DNA from: JAGNRR01 sp964409905
Lineage (GTDB): Bacteria; Bacteroidota; Bacteroidia; Chitinophagales; Chitinophagaceae
NCBI GenBank assembly: GCA_964409905.1
Contig: CAYPET010000002.1
Span: 124,001 to 188,000 of the forward strand
DNA: 64,000 nucleotides
Reading direction: 5' to 3'
The position numbers were made by a program, and so were the translations under genes. Positions within the stretch are counted from its first letter, which is position 1. The number at the start of each line of letters is the position of its first letter. Below the pieces are notes generated by a model. The model was not told the origin of the DNA, did no database searches, and saw nothing but the letters and a program-made list of their open reading frames with translations. Below are positions 15,805-24,430 of this stretch, piece after piece.

Positions 15805-17211
15805 TTATTTTGCCCCCATTCGGGTTTTCCTAGTGCCCAGTTGCCATTCGATATGTTCTTCCCAATTAGGTTTTAATAATATTTTTTGTGGCAAGGCCAG
15901 TGTAATCTCTGCTTGTTTACGTTGGCTAAGGTTGCCGGCATTCCATAGACTATCATCATTTTCATCATACAAAAGACGCAGTTCGTATTCTTGTGGTTTT
16001 AGCAAATCAAAACGAATAGTTTCCAGCGTTGCCGGGACTTTTTTTATTAGTTTTTCATTTTGATAAAGCTGAACAATGGCGCCTTCTTGGAATAAGGCTG
16101 TGTCCAGTTTGACTGTTATGCTGCCATAGTCATCAGTATCCATCGTCGTAAAGTTTATCGTGTCGGCCTGTGAGAAGGCTGTGTCATTGCGGCTCAAGAA
16201 ACCAGGTTGCAGAATCAATCTGTACATAGAGCCCATTTTCCATTCGGGAGAGAGTAATAATCCTTGCCTTGTGCTGTCAAATTCTAAATTCATGCTGAGA
16301 TCCAATGCTTCATTTTCATAAAACCGAATTTTGCTTGTATTGACGCTTGCAAGGGTATCATGAATCATGATGAATAAACTATCTTGAAAATCATAACGCG
16401 TTTCTTGCTTTATGTTTGGCTGAAAGGTGTATGATAGTGTTGTGCCAGTTGTTTTTTTACCTAGTGATCCGATGCTAGTGTCCTGCATATTGGGTTCTAA
16501 AAAAGAATACAGGATTAACGAACTATCAAGGGTTCCAATGGTTATCTGCTCATTTAAAAATGCAATTTTCTCACCTTTTGTATCATACAGATAATTGGCG
16601 TTTTTATCTTTCAGGGCAGCTATTTTAAAACGTTTGGCCGGTAAACCATTGAACATAAACTGACCATTGGTGGCACTGCTAACGTAGAGCGGACGCTGTT
16701 TCAACAATTGACTATCCGGCATATTTTCGGGATAAAGCAATATTTTCAACGAATCAGGAGTACCCGTATTGGCATCAAAAACTTGACCGGCCAGCTGCAT
16801 GGAATCAAAAAAGCTGCCTGTGCTAAAAACAAGCTGTAAGTTTTTGTAGGCATTGTTTTCACGACGATCCCGTATGGCATCACCAAAGCTGAGGTGGTAT
16901 GTCGTATTACTCTCCAACAACGAATCAGGAAGTTCAATAATCAGACTTTTCTTTTTTATTGTAATGCGGGGTGTCTTAATCGTCAGGGGACTAATATCAA
17001 AATTGCTTTGCAAATCCTGCAGCTTGAAATATTCATCAAAAACCAGTTCAATTTTACCACCTCGAAAATTTAGCAAAGAGTCAACTTTATCCTTATTGAG
17101 CATTTTTGGAGCTGCAGTATCTCTGGGGCCACCATTCGGCGGCATGATGGTAGCACAAGCACTAAATAATAATACAATGCCAAGGGATAGTATGATATTC
17201 CTATTTTTCAA
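15805..17211 (-). CDS. Ig-like (Big_5) domain lipoprotein
   Basis: About 468 residues. A lipobox LLFSAC is followed by MPPNGGPRDTAAPKM, the usual opening of a widespread Bacteroidota lipoprotein family. A bacterial Ig-like domain comes next (IELVFDEYFKLQDL, LPDSLLESNTTYHLSFGDAI). The rest is beta-rich, with a CNA-B-like stretch (GQFMFNGLPAKRFKIAALKD). Its function is unknown and it is probably periplasmic or outer-membrane attached. The open frame starts at a TTG (17220) that is part of a CATCTTTG promoter-like box, so the TTG at 17211 is favoured. Confidence 0.8.
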   Translation of the reverse strand: MKNRNIILSLGIVLLFSACATIMPPNGGPRDTAAPKMLNKDKVDSLLNFRGGKIELVFDEYFKLQDLQSNFDISPLTIKTPRITIKKKSLIIELPDSLLESNTTYHLSFGDAIRDRRENNAYKNLQLVFSTGSFFDSMQLAGQVFDANTGTPDSLKILLYPENMPDSQLLKQRPLYVSSATNGQFMFNGLPAKRFKIAALKDKNANYLYDTKGEKIAFLNEQITIGTLDSSLILYSFLEPNMQDTSIGSLGKKTTGTTLSYTFQPNIKQETRYDFQDSLFIMIHDTLASVNTSKIRFYENEALDLSMNLEFDSTRQGLLLSPEWKMGSMYRLILQPGFLSRNDTAFSQADTINFTTMDTDDYGSITVKLDTALFQEGAIVQLYQNEKLIKKVPATLETIRFDLLKPQEYELRLLYDENDDSLWNAGNLSQRKQAEITLALPQKILLKPNWEEHIEWQLGTRKTRMGAK

Positions 17212-17274
17212 GCTCAGCAAAGATGGAGGAAATCGTAGGAAGTATTGCTAAGGAATGACTAAAAAAACGGGGGC

Positions 17275-17327
17275 GAAGTAGTTGATTTATTTGGGTGCCA
17301 GACGACGCTCTTTTTTTTAACTACTTC
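17275..17327. repeat. Inverted repeat GAAGTAGTT / AACTACTTC
   Basis: Perfect 9-bp arms (17275-17283 and 17319-17327) separated by 35 bases, lying between the reductase stop and the lipoprotein start. A T-run of eight inside suggests a possible terminator-like fold for one strand, but the loop is long. Confidence 0.35.
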
Positions 17328-17337
17328 TGTCTATCAT

Positions 17338-18420
17338 TTAACTCACGTCAAAATCAACGACTACTTTTTTACTTCTTGGGTGTGCCTGACAGCTGAGGAT
17401 GTAACCATTCGCTACTTCGTCATCCTCCAACGCATAGTTTACCTCCATTTCAACCTCACCTTCCAAAAGTTTGGCCTTGCATGTGCAGCAAACACCGCCT
17501 TTGCATGCGTATGGCAAATCAGCTCCTTTGGCTAAAGCGGCGTCTAATATGGTCATTCCTTCTTTTGCCAGTTTTATCTCCATAGTGCGGTCATCTACTT
17601 TTATGGTGATATCGCATAAGTCGTTTTCGTCATGAGCCGATGCGCTTGCCGAAGTTTGATATGGCTGTTTGGGAGCCGTAGTAAATAATTCAAATTTGAC
17701 ATTTGCCTTATCCATGCCACGTGCTATAAAATAATCACGTAGTGATAATATCATTTGTTCGGGGCCGCAAAGAAAGACCTTATCCACTTGTTCGATGCTG
17801 ATAAGCGATTGGCACAGTAAATCGCATTTTTCTGTATCAATGCGGCCATAGTTTAATTCACTCTCCAGCCTTTCTCGACTCAGAATATGGATTACCTGGA
17901 ATCGGTCCAGATATTTATTTTTTAATGCTTCTATTTCTTCGCGAAAAATGATGGATTGCAGCGATTGGTTACCATAAATGAGCGTGAAAGAACTATTTGG
18001 CTCATTCAGCAATACTGTTTTGATAATACTGATAATCGGCGTGATACCACTGCCGGCACCAAAAGCTACATAGTCTTTGGCTTGATTCGCATTTACTTCA
18101 ACTGTGAAATTACCTGCTGGAGGCATGGTGTCTAACACGTCATCAATGGTCAGTTGTTCGTTGGCATAGGTAGAAAAAATGCCACCAGATACTTTTTTAA
18201 TAGCTACCCGCAATTCCCCCTCTTCAGGCGCCGAACATATAGAGTATGAGCGACGGATTTCCTCACCTTCATGCTTGTGTTTGAACGTGAGATACTGACC
18301 AGGAGTAAACTCAAAAGTTTTTGCTTGTGATGACGGACCCTCCAGGGCTACCGAGACACAATCAGGCGTCTCTCTTCGCACATCTTTTACTCTTAGCGGG
18401 TAGAAATCTGTTTTTACCAT
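17338..18420 (-). CDS. Ferredoxin-NADP reductase-like flavoprotein with 2Fe-2S domain (PaaE/HmpA type)
   Basis: 360 residues from the ATG at 18420. An FAD-binding barrel comes first (FTPGQYLTFK, RRSYSICSAP), then an NAD(P)-binding domain (FGAGSGITPIISIIKT, LCGPEQM). The C-terminal plant-type 2Fe-2S ferredoxin has its four Cys in YACKGGVCCTCKAKL and ILSCQAHP. It moves electrons from NAD(P)H through FAD and the cluster to an oxygenase or other acceptor. In phenylacetate degraders this is PaaE, but no paa genes are nearby, so the partner is unknown. A 29-residue upstream extension is rejected because it crosses the promoter box. Confidence 0.9.
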   Translation of the reverse strand: MVKTDFYPLRVKDVRRETPDCVSVALEGPSSQAKTFEFTPGQYLTFKHKHEGEEIRRSYSICSAPEEGELRVAIKKVSGGIFSTYANEQLTIDDVLDTMPPAGNFTVEVNANQAKDYVAFGAGSGITPIISIIKTVLLNEPNSSFTLIYGNQSLQSIIFREEIEALKNKYLDRFQVIHILSRERLESELNYGRIDTEKCDLLCQSLISIEQVDKVFLCGPEQMILSLRDYFIARGMDKANVKFELFTTAPKQPYQTSASASAHDENDLCDITIKVDDRTMEIKLAKEGMTILDAALAKGADLPYACKGGVCCTCKAKLLEGEVEMEVNYALEDDEVANGYILSCQAHPRSKKVVVDFDVS

Positions 18421-18424
18421 TTCG

Positions 18425-18432
18425 CAAATATA
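18425..18432 (-). promoter_or_regulatory. -7 box TATATTTG, four bases before the reductase ATG
   Basis: A perfect TAnnTTTG match on the minus strand, followed by CGAA and then ATG. A clear -33 element is not seen. Confidence 0.5.
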
Positions 18433-18598
18433 GTGTTGGCTAATGAGTCGTGGCCAGATGTATAAATTGATTCTTTTCAGTAAATATTCCACCCACAAGT
18501 TAGCCAATTAGTCCCAAATAGTGTGTGATTGTGAATAGCTGTGGAAAGCAGTCAATAAGTAGCATAGTATTCAAGCCCTGATAGCATTTTTTCATCTT

Positions 18599-18606
18599 TA
18601 CCTTTG
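18599..18606 (+). promoter_or_regulatory. mutL -7 box TACCTTTG
   Basis: A perfect TAnnTTTG match, 8 bases before the mutL ATG, so the leader is very short. Confidence 0.5.
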
Positions 18607-18614
18607 CGCTCCCA

Positions 18615-20444
18615 ATGCCAGATATAATACATCTTTTACCGGATACGCTTGCCAACCAAATTGCCGCAGGTGAAGTGATACAACGACCAGCCAGTGCAGT
18701 AAAAGAATTACTCGAAAATGCCATTGATGCTGGGGCAACACGTGTTCATCTGATACTTAAAAATGCCGGAAAGGAATTAATACAAGTAATAGATAATGGT
18801 AAAGGAATGAGCGATACGGATGCCCGATTGAGTTTTGAACGTCACGCCACCTCTAAAATTACTACGATAGATGATTTGTTTTCTGTACGCACCATGGGTT
18901 TTCGCGGCGAGGCTTTGGCCTCAATTGCTGCAGTGGCGCGGGTAGAATTGAAAACAAGACAAGAAAAAGAGGAAGCTGGTACAAGTATTGTTATTGAAAA
19001 TGGTGAAGTGCAATCACAAGATATTTGTCAGACATCGGTAGGCACTTCGCTGGCGGTAAAAAATCTTTTCTATAATGTGCCTGCCCGACGCAATTTTTTG
19101 AAATCAAATAGTACCGAAATGCGCCATATTATTGACGAGTTTATCAGAGTGGCTCTGGCATTTCCCGAAATCGGTTTTCGACTCACGCACAACGAAGAGG
19201 ATTTATATCACCTCGAAGAAAGTCCGAACAGCCCTTCACGTAAAAAGCTAAAACACAGAATTTTAGCCTTATTGGGGCAAAATTTGAAAGATAAACTAGT
19301 TGATGTTTCCGAAAATACGGACTTCATGTGTATTAATGGATTTTGTGGCACGCCTGATGCTGCTACAAAAACCCGTGGTCAGCAATATTTTTTTGTAAAT
19401 AATCGTTTTATACGCAGCCCGTATTTAAACCACGCTGTAAAAGGCGCTTATAGCCAAATTTTATCGGCTGATGCCTTTCCTATGTTTGTTTTATTCATTG
19501 ATATTGACCCTGAAAGAGTTGATATCAACGTGCACCCTACCAAACAAGAAATAAAATTTGAAGAAGACAAAATTGTTTATGCATTTGTCAATAGTGCCTT
19601 GAAACATGCCTTGAGCAAGTTTAGTATTACTCCTTCTATTGACTTTAATGTTGACGCCAATATCGAAAATCTTGAGGCAATGCGACAGCCTTTTAATGCC
19701 GAAGCCAAAGAAAGAACCAAGGACGATTTTTTGTATCAATCATTTACTCAAAAAGGGCAAGCACATTTTTTGCATAAAAGTACTGACCGACAAGACTGGA
19801 AGGAACGGTTTGCTGTACAAGATGAATTGTACAAAATCAAAGCAGAACCTGTCGAGTCTGAAATAGTGTTTGTAGAGAAAAGGCCTGATTATTTTCAATT
19901 GAATCAAGTGTATATCGGTTTTTCCCAAAGTCAAAAAGTATACTTAATACATCAGCAAAATGCACATGAGCGTATTCTGTATGAGCGATATCAACTAGCT
20001 CAGGAAAAAAGTATTCCAATACAAAAATGCATTATACCGCAAACTTGGGAGTTGAGTTCGGGTGATGCTATGATTGTAAATGAACTACTCGAAGACTTGC
20101 TCACCTTGGGATTTGAATTAGAAGCATTCGGGGGCAATACATTCATTATACAAGGAGTACCTGCTGATATCAAATCGGGTGATGAAATCGGCGCTCTGGA
20201 AGAAATGATTGAGAATTTTAAATTTGCCGGTGACAAGGGGCAATACTCAAAAAGAGAGCGCTTGCAAAGAACCCTGGCTCGGCAGCAAGCTATTAAAGCC
20301 GGAAGAAAACTCAACAATAACGAGATGCATGAATTGGTGCAGCAGCTTTTTGCCTGTCAGTTTCCTTCAGAAAATTTTGATGGAGAAAAAACGATGATTG
20401 TGTTATCTTCAACTGAGATTGATGCTTTATTCCGAAAAAAATAG
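18615..20444 (+). CDS. mutL: DNA mismatch repair protein MutL
   Basis: 609 residues. The N-terminal GHKL ATPase is intact: LANQIAAGEVIQRPASAVKE, ENAIDAGA, VIDNGKGM, FRGEALASIA, with the later NVHPTKQE. In the C-terminal half the usual endonuclease motif DQHAxxExxxxE reads HQQNAHERILYE (446-457), so the Asp and His are replaced, and no CPHGRP-like motif is seen near the end. The protein should still dimerise and signal from MutS, but nicking activity is doubtful. It overlaps the following YCF48-like gene by 23 bases, making a mutL-ycf48-moaA unit. Confidence 0.95.
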   Translation: MPDIIHLLPDTLANQIAAGEVIQRPASAVKELLENAIDAGATRVHLILKNAGKELIQVIDNGKGMSDTDARLSFERHATSKITTIDDLFSVRTMGFRGEALASIAAVARVELKTRQEKEEAGTSIVIENGEVQSQDICQTSVGTSLAVKNLFYNVPARRNFLKSNSTEMRHIIDEFIRVALAFPEIGFRLTHNEEDLYHLEESPNSPSRKKLKHRILALLGQNLKDKLVDVSENTDFMCINGFCGTPDAATKTRGQQYFFVNNRFIRSPYLNHAVKGAYSQILSADAFPMFVLFIDIDPERVDINVHPTKQEIKFEEDKIVYAFVNSALKHALSKFSITPSIDFNVDANIENLEAMRQPFNAEAKERTKDDFLYQSFTQKGQAHFLHKSTDRQDWKERFAVQDELYKIKAEPVESEIVFVEKRPDYFQLNQVYIGFSQSQKVYLIHQQNAHERILYERYQLAQEKSIPIQKCIIPQTWELSSGDAMIVNELLEDLLTLGFELEAFGGNTFIIQGVPADIKSGDEIGALEEMIENFKFAGDKGQYSKRERLQRTLARQQAIKAGRKLNNNEMHELVQQLFACQFPSENFDGEKTMIVLSSTEIDALFRKK

Positions 20445-21420
20445 GAAGCTGATTACGCGCATAGCTCTTTGTCTCACACTCAGCCTTTCCTTGTCCTGCA
20501 CCAAAGAATCTGTCGTCACAACAAATACATCACTTAGTTCGCCAACAGCGTATCGGTTAATGGCTGTAAATTTTATTACACCTCAGATTGGCTTTGCTTG
20601 CGGAGGGGAAGAGTTTGAAGCAGCCGTATTATTACGCACCTTGGATGGCGGTAATACTTGGCAGCATATAGCCATAGATTCAGCCTTTGGGCAGCGTAAA
20701 TTATACGATATAGCGGCATCGACAGACGGCACATTGTATGTGGTGGGTAGTGGTGGTCATACGGCCTATAGCACACAGTTTGGTGATAGTATGAAGTTTG
20801 TGCAAGAGCCGCGTTGGAAAAACTGGCGAGGCGTAGCTTTTATTAACCCGAACGAAGCTATAGTGTGTGCAACGAATGAATTAAGTGCCGGATATATCCG
20901 CAATATTCAAAGGGCTAATAACTGGCGATTTGATTGGGATGAAACGCAATATTCTTTCGGAATGTACCACATTGTTTTTGCAGATAGCCTTACCGGTTAC
21001 GTCGCTGGTTTTGGTGCTATCTCCAGAACCTCCGATGGCGGTAAAACATGGCAATTTACTGCGGCAAAAGACGACTATTTTACTGCAAGTACTTGGTTTT
21101 CGGATAAGGAAGGAGTGGCGGTAGGATGGGAAGGAAGTATACTATACACAACTGATGGCGGTAAAACATGGCAGAAAATTAGAAAGGCCAATACAGTAGG
21201 CCAGCAAAAAATTCGATTGAAAGACATTGCTCAAAATAATCAACAAGAGTTGGTAGCAGTAGGCGAAAATGGATGTTTGCTTTTTTCGAAGGATCATGGT
21301 AAGTATTGGTCGGCGCTAAAAAAATTTACTGATACAGATTTCGAAGCCATAGACTTTAGTCAGGACGATACTTTTTTTGTTGTGGGCGAAGGCGGTCGTA
21401 TTTTTAAGGTTCAACTGTAA
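20422..21420 (+). CDS. YCF48/BNR-repeat beta-propeller lipoprotein
   Basis: About 332 residues from the ATG at 20422, inside the mutL end. A signal peptide with lipobox LSLSLSC predicts a lipoprotein. Asp-box-like repeats recur: LDGGNTWQHI, SDGGKTWQFT, TDGGKTWQKI and a degenerate SKDHGKYWSAL, the pattern of YCF48-like seven-bladed propellers. Photosystem II assembly is the name-giving role in cyanobacteria; here the role is unknown. Its stop overlaps moaA (TAATG), yet nothing ties it to cofactor synthesis. Confidence 0.88.
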   Translation: MLYSEKNRKLITRIALCLTLSLSLSCTKESVVTTNTSLSSPTAYRLMAVNFITPQIGFACGGEEFEAAVLLRTLDGGNTWQHIAIDSAFGQRKLYDIAASTDGTLYVVGSGGHTAYSTQFGDSMKFVQEPRWKNWRGVAFINPNEAIVCATNELSAGYIRNIQRANNWRFDWDETQYSFGMYHIVFADSLTGYVAGFGAISRTSDGGKTWQFTAAKDDYFTASTWFSDKEGVAVGWEGSILYTTDGGKTWQKIRKANTVGQQKIRLKDIAQNNQQELVAVGENGCLLFSKDHGKYWSALKKFTDTDFEAIDFSQDDTFFVVGEGGRIFKVQL

Positions 21421-22406
21421 TGGAAAGCATTTCGGATTCATACGGACGAGTACATAATTACCTACGCATCTCACTTACAGATGCTTGCAATTTTCGTTGT
21501 TTTTATTGTATGCCCAACGAAGAAGTAAGTTGCACTCCCAATGCGCAGCTCATGCAACCCGAAGAGATTGTTGAAATAGCCAAACGGTTTGTGGCCCTAG
21601 GTGTCAATAAAATCCGCTTGACAGGCGGCGAGCCGCTGGTGCGAAAAGAAGCCCCAGAAATTATAGCCGAATTATCAAAATTGCCCGTAGAATTGTGCAT
21701 TACGACGAATGGAGCGCTTGTTCATCTGTATAAGGAAAGTTTTTTAAATAGCTGCATCCAGTCAGTAAACGTCAGTTTGGATACTTTGGATGCTGATAAG
21801 TTTCAATTGCTCACCAAACGAACACATTTTGAACAAGTGATAACCAATATTGACTGGCTTCTTGAAAATAATTTTTCGGTAAAAGTGAATGCCGTTTTGA
21901 TAAAGGGAATAAATGATAATGAGATACAGCGCTTTATCGAATGGACGCGTAATAAAAAATTGCATATTCGTTTCATTGAGTTTATGCCATTTACCGATAA
22001 TGGATGGGATGATAAAAGACTTGTTTCGCAAGAAGAAATTTTGGCCACAGCCACTGCCGAATTTGATATTATAAAACTGCACGACGAACATCATGCTACT
22101 GCAAAAAAGTATAAGGCTATTGGATGTGAGGGCACGTTTGCCATCATTAGTACGATGACGAATCCATTTTGTGACACTTGCAATCGTATTCGGCTCACTG
22201 CTGATGGCAAAATAAAAAATTGTTTGTTTTCCAATGCTGAAACAGATATTTTGACTCCTTTTCGAGCGGGTGAAAATATTCGACCTTATATCATACAGGC
22301 AATAAAAAGTAAAAACGAAAAGCTAGGCGGGCAACTGTTTGAAAATTTTACAACCCATGACTATGCATTACTGCAAAATCGTTCAATGATTCGGATTGGT
22401 GGCTAA
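21420..22406 (+). CDS. moaA: GTP 3',8-cyclase
   Basis: 328 residues. The radical-SAM cluster motif CNFRCFYC is near residue 21, followed by LTGGEPL. The second 4Fe-4S site is CDTCNRIRLTADGKIKNC, and the C-terminus ends in MIRIGG with the essential Gly-Gly. It makes 3',8-cyclo-GTP, the first step of the molybdenum cofactor pathway, which MoaC (fused in moaCB) continues. It is translationally coupled to the YCF48-like gene and separated from the other mo genes by 5.6 kb. Confidence 0.96.
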   Translation: MESISDSYGRVHNYLRISLTDACNFRCFYCMPNEEVSCTPNAQLMQPEEIVEIAKRFVALGVNKIRLTGGEPLVRKEAPEIIAELSKLPVELCITTNGALVHLYKESFLNSCIQSVNVSLDTLDADKFQLLTKRTHFEQVITNIDWLLENNFSVKVNAVLIKGINDNEIQRFIEWTRNKKLHIRFIEFMPFTDNGWDDKRLVSQEEILATATAEFDIIKLHDEHHATAKKYKAIGCEGTFAIISTMTNPFCDTCNRIRLTADGKIKNCLFSNAETDILTPFRAGENIRPYIIQAIKSKNEKLGGQLFENFTTHDYALLQNRSMIRIGG

Positions 22407-22429
22407 TCGTTCCCGCAAGCCATCCCTTG

Positions 22430-24238
22430 TTAAATATCATCACCTCTCAATCTTCTAAAACTTTTTCGGGCTCGCTCAGAAAATGTACTGCCCGGATAAT
22501 CTAAGATGAGTCGTTCATAGAGCCGTTGGGCTTCAGCAGGATTACTAAAGTTTTTTTCGTAGATAATGACCAATTGAAATAGGGCGTCGTCTGCCAAAAC
22601 GTCCTCAGCATGTGCATCTACTATTTTTTGCAGATAGCGTGCCGCATCATTATATTGTTGTTTTTGCAGACTAATACTGGCGCGCATCATGAGTATATTG
22701 TCAGCCAACGGATGCTGTGGGTATTCGCGTTCAAGAGAGTCAAGAAGTGTATAAGCTTCTTCGTACTTGTGTTGATAGACTAATAAATCAGCCGCAGCGT
22801 AGATGCGCAAGGGTGTATCGTCGCTATCTTTTATTGGGTTATTTTCAGTAATCAACACAGAAAGGTCGATTGCATCATTTGAAATTAACTCTGAGGTTGA
22901 TGCCTTTAAAATGTCCAATTGCATTTGCGACCAATTAAAATCGCCATTATAGAATGAAAGTTTGGCATTGCGAAATTGGGCTTCTTCTCCTAATACGTCT
23001 TGTTTAAAATCTTTATCTACCTGCGAGTATAATAGCGTGCTTTCCCATACGTTACCACGTAATAGTTCATAATCGCCCATTTCCAGCTTAGCACGGCCAC
23101 GTAATGTTTTGTCTGCGCGGGGAGCATCAATTACTTCTTGTAAAATAGCAATCGCAGTATGGATATGATTGAGGTAACGGGCTTGGAGGTCGGCATATTC
23201 TAGGCTGGTATTGGAGAGTTTTTGCGTTGGGTGGGCGTCTAAGAACAATCGATAGGCATCTGCAACTTGTTGAATATCGCCTTGGCTGTAACTTAACTTG
23301 GAAAGTAATTGACTTTTTAGGGTGGTCAGTTTTTCACTTTGTGCAATTTCGTAGTAAGGTTGATTTTTACCTTGACTAATGACATAGTCAAAACTTTCTA
23401 TGGCCGCTTCATATTTTTTTTCACGATGACAAATGCGGGCAAATTCCAATACCCTTTTGCCTTTTTCTTTCATTCGAATGTCGATACTTTTTATTTGTCT
23501 GAATGCATTCGTATAATCATCTAATTGAATAAATATCCATGCTAGTAAATCATAGTATGCCAAATTCTCAGGTTCTTTTGCACTTCGTTGTAGCACAATT
23601 TTTCTTAGCATTTCATCCGCACCTTTAGTAGCAAACATTTCCTGAAAGCTAGCTTTGATACTTTCGGTTTTGCGGCTATCTGCAATGTAAAGATTGAGAA
23701 GATTTTCAATGGCCTCTTTCTGTTTGCCGGTTTTGGCATATAGCACAGCTAGTTCTTCGGCAAACAAATAGGGATCCTCTTTATTTTTTTTCTTGCCTTC
23801 TTCATAGAGCGCAATAGCTTCGTTGGTGAAGCCTTTTTGCTCCAACATGACCGCCAGGTTTTTTACTTCGCTACTATTTTGACCAACGCCTTTGGTAAAT
23901 TTGTCGAGGGTTTTACGCAGTTTTTTTGATTCATTTTGTTTTTTGTACAAACTGGCCAATAAAAGGTAATTATTCCTTTCGTCTTTGTTACTCTTAATGC
24001 GTTTTTCTATAAACTTTTCGGCCTCTTTATAACGCTCAAGTGCTAATAAAGAGTTGTAGTAGCTAGATACAATCTCGCCATTATCGGGCTGATATTTCAA
24101 CAATTGGCTAAAGGTTTCGGCTGCTTTTTCAAATTCATTATTGCGGTAATACTCACGGGCAATGTTCAATAGTTGATCTTGACCTGAGGATACCAAAGCC
24201 GAAAATAATATGGCACATATGAAAATTATTTTTCTCAC
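22430..24238 (-). CDS. Exported tetratricopeptide-repeat protein
   Basis: 602 residues from a GTG start. A signal peptide (RKIIFICAILFSALVSSGQ) is followed by TPR-type helical hairpins through the whole chain, e.g. ARE.YRNNEFEKAAETFSQLL and LLVYQHKYEEAYTLLDSLEREYP. The last part, KIVDAHAEDVLADDALFQLV to LDYPGSTFSERARKSFR, resembles the BamD/YbgF-type repeats of envelope scaffold proteins. It probably acts as a periplasmic or membrane scaffold; partners are unknown. It stands alone and is convergent with moaA. Confidence 0.85.
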   Translation of the reverse strand: MRKIIFICAILFSALVSSGQDQLLNIAREYYRNNEFEKAAETFSQLLKYQPDNGEIVSSYYNSLLALERYKEAEKFIEKRIKSNKDERNNYLLLASLYKKQNESKKLRKTLDKFTKGVGQNSSEVKNLAVMLEQKGFTNEAIALYEEGKKKNKEDPYLFAEELAVLYAKTGKQKEAIENLLNLYIADSRKTESIKASFQEMFATKGADEMLRKIVLQRSAKEPENLAYYDLLAWIFIQLDDYTNAFRQIKSIDIRMKEKGKRVLEFARICHREKKYEAAIESFDYVISQGKNQPYYEIAQSEKLTTLKSQLLSKLSYSQGDIQQVADAYRLFLDAHPTQKLSNTSLEYADLQARYLNHIHTAIAILQEVIDAPRADKTLRGRAKLEMGDYELLRGNVWESTLLYSQVDKDFKQDVLGEEAQFRNAKLSFYNGDFNWSQMQLDILKASTSELISNDAIDLSVLITENNPIKDSDDTPLRIYAAADLLVYQHKYEEAYTLLDSLEREYPQHPLADNILMMRASISLQKQQYNDAARYLQKIVDAHAEDVLADDALFQLVIIYEKNFSNPAEAQRLYERLILDYPGSTFSERARKSFRRLRGDDI

Positions 24239-24430
24239 GATTGATTCAAATATCTCATTTTTTAATCAAAACGATACTTCAATTAACTAATCCTTATAGT
24301 TTATAACTACACTGCAGGTCTATTTTTGGATATGCACAGGGGGGATAGAAATATTCCTCTTTTTTGTTGCACGACTAAAATCATATGTGTATTTTAGAGA
24401 ACCTATTACGAAGATTTAAAATTTATAACT

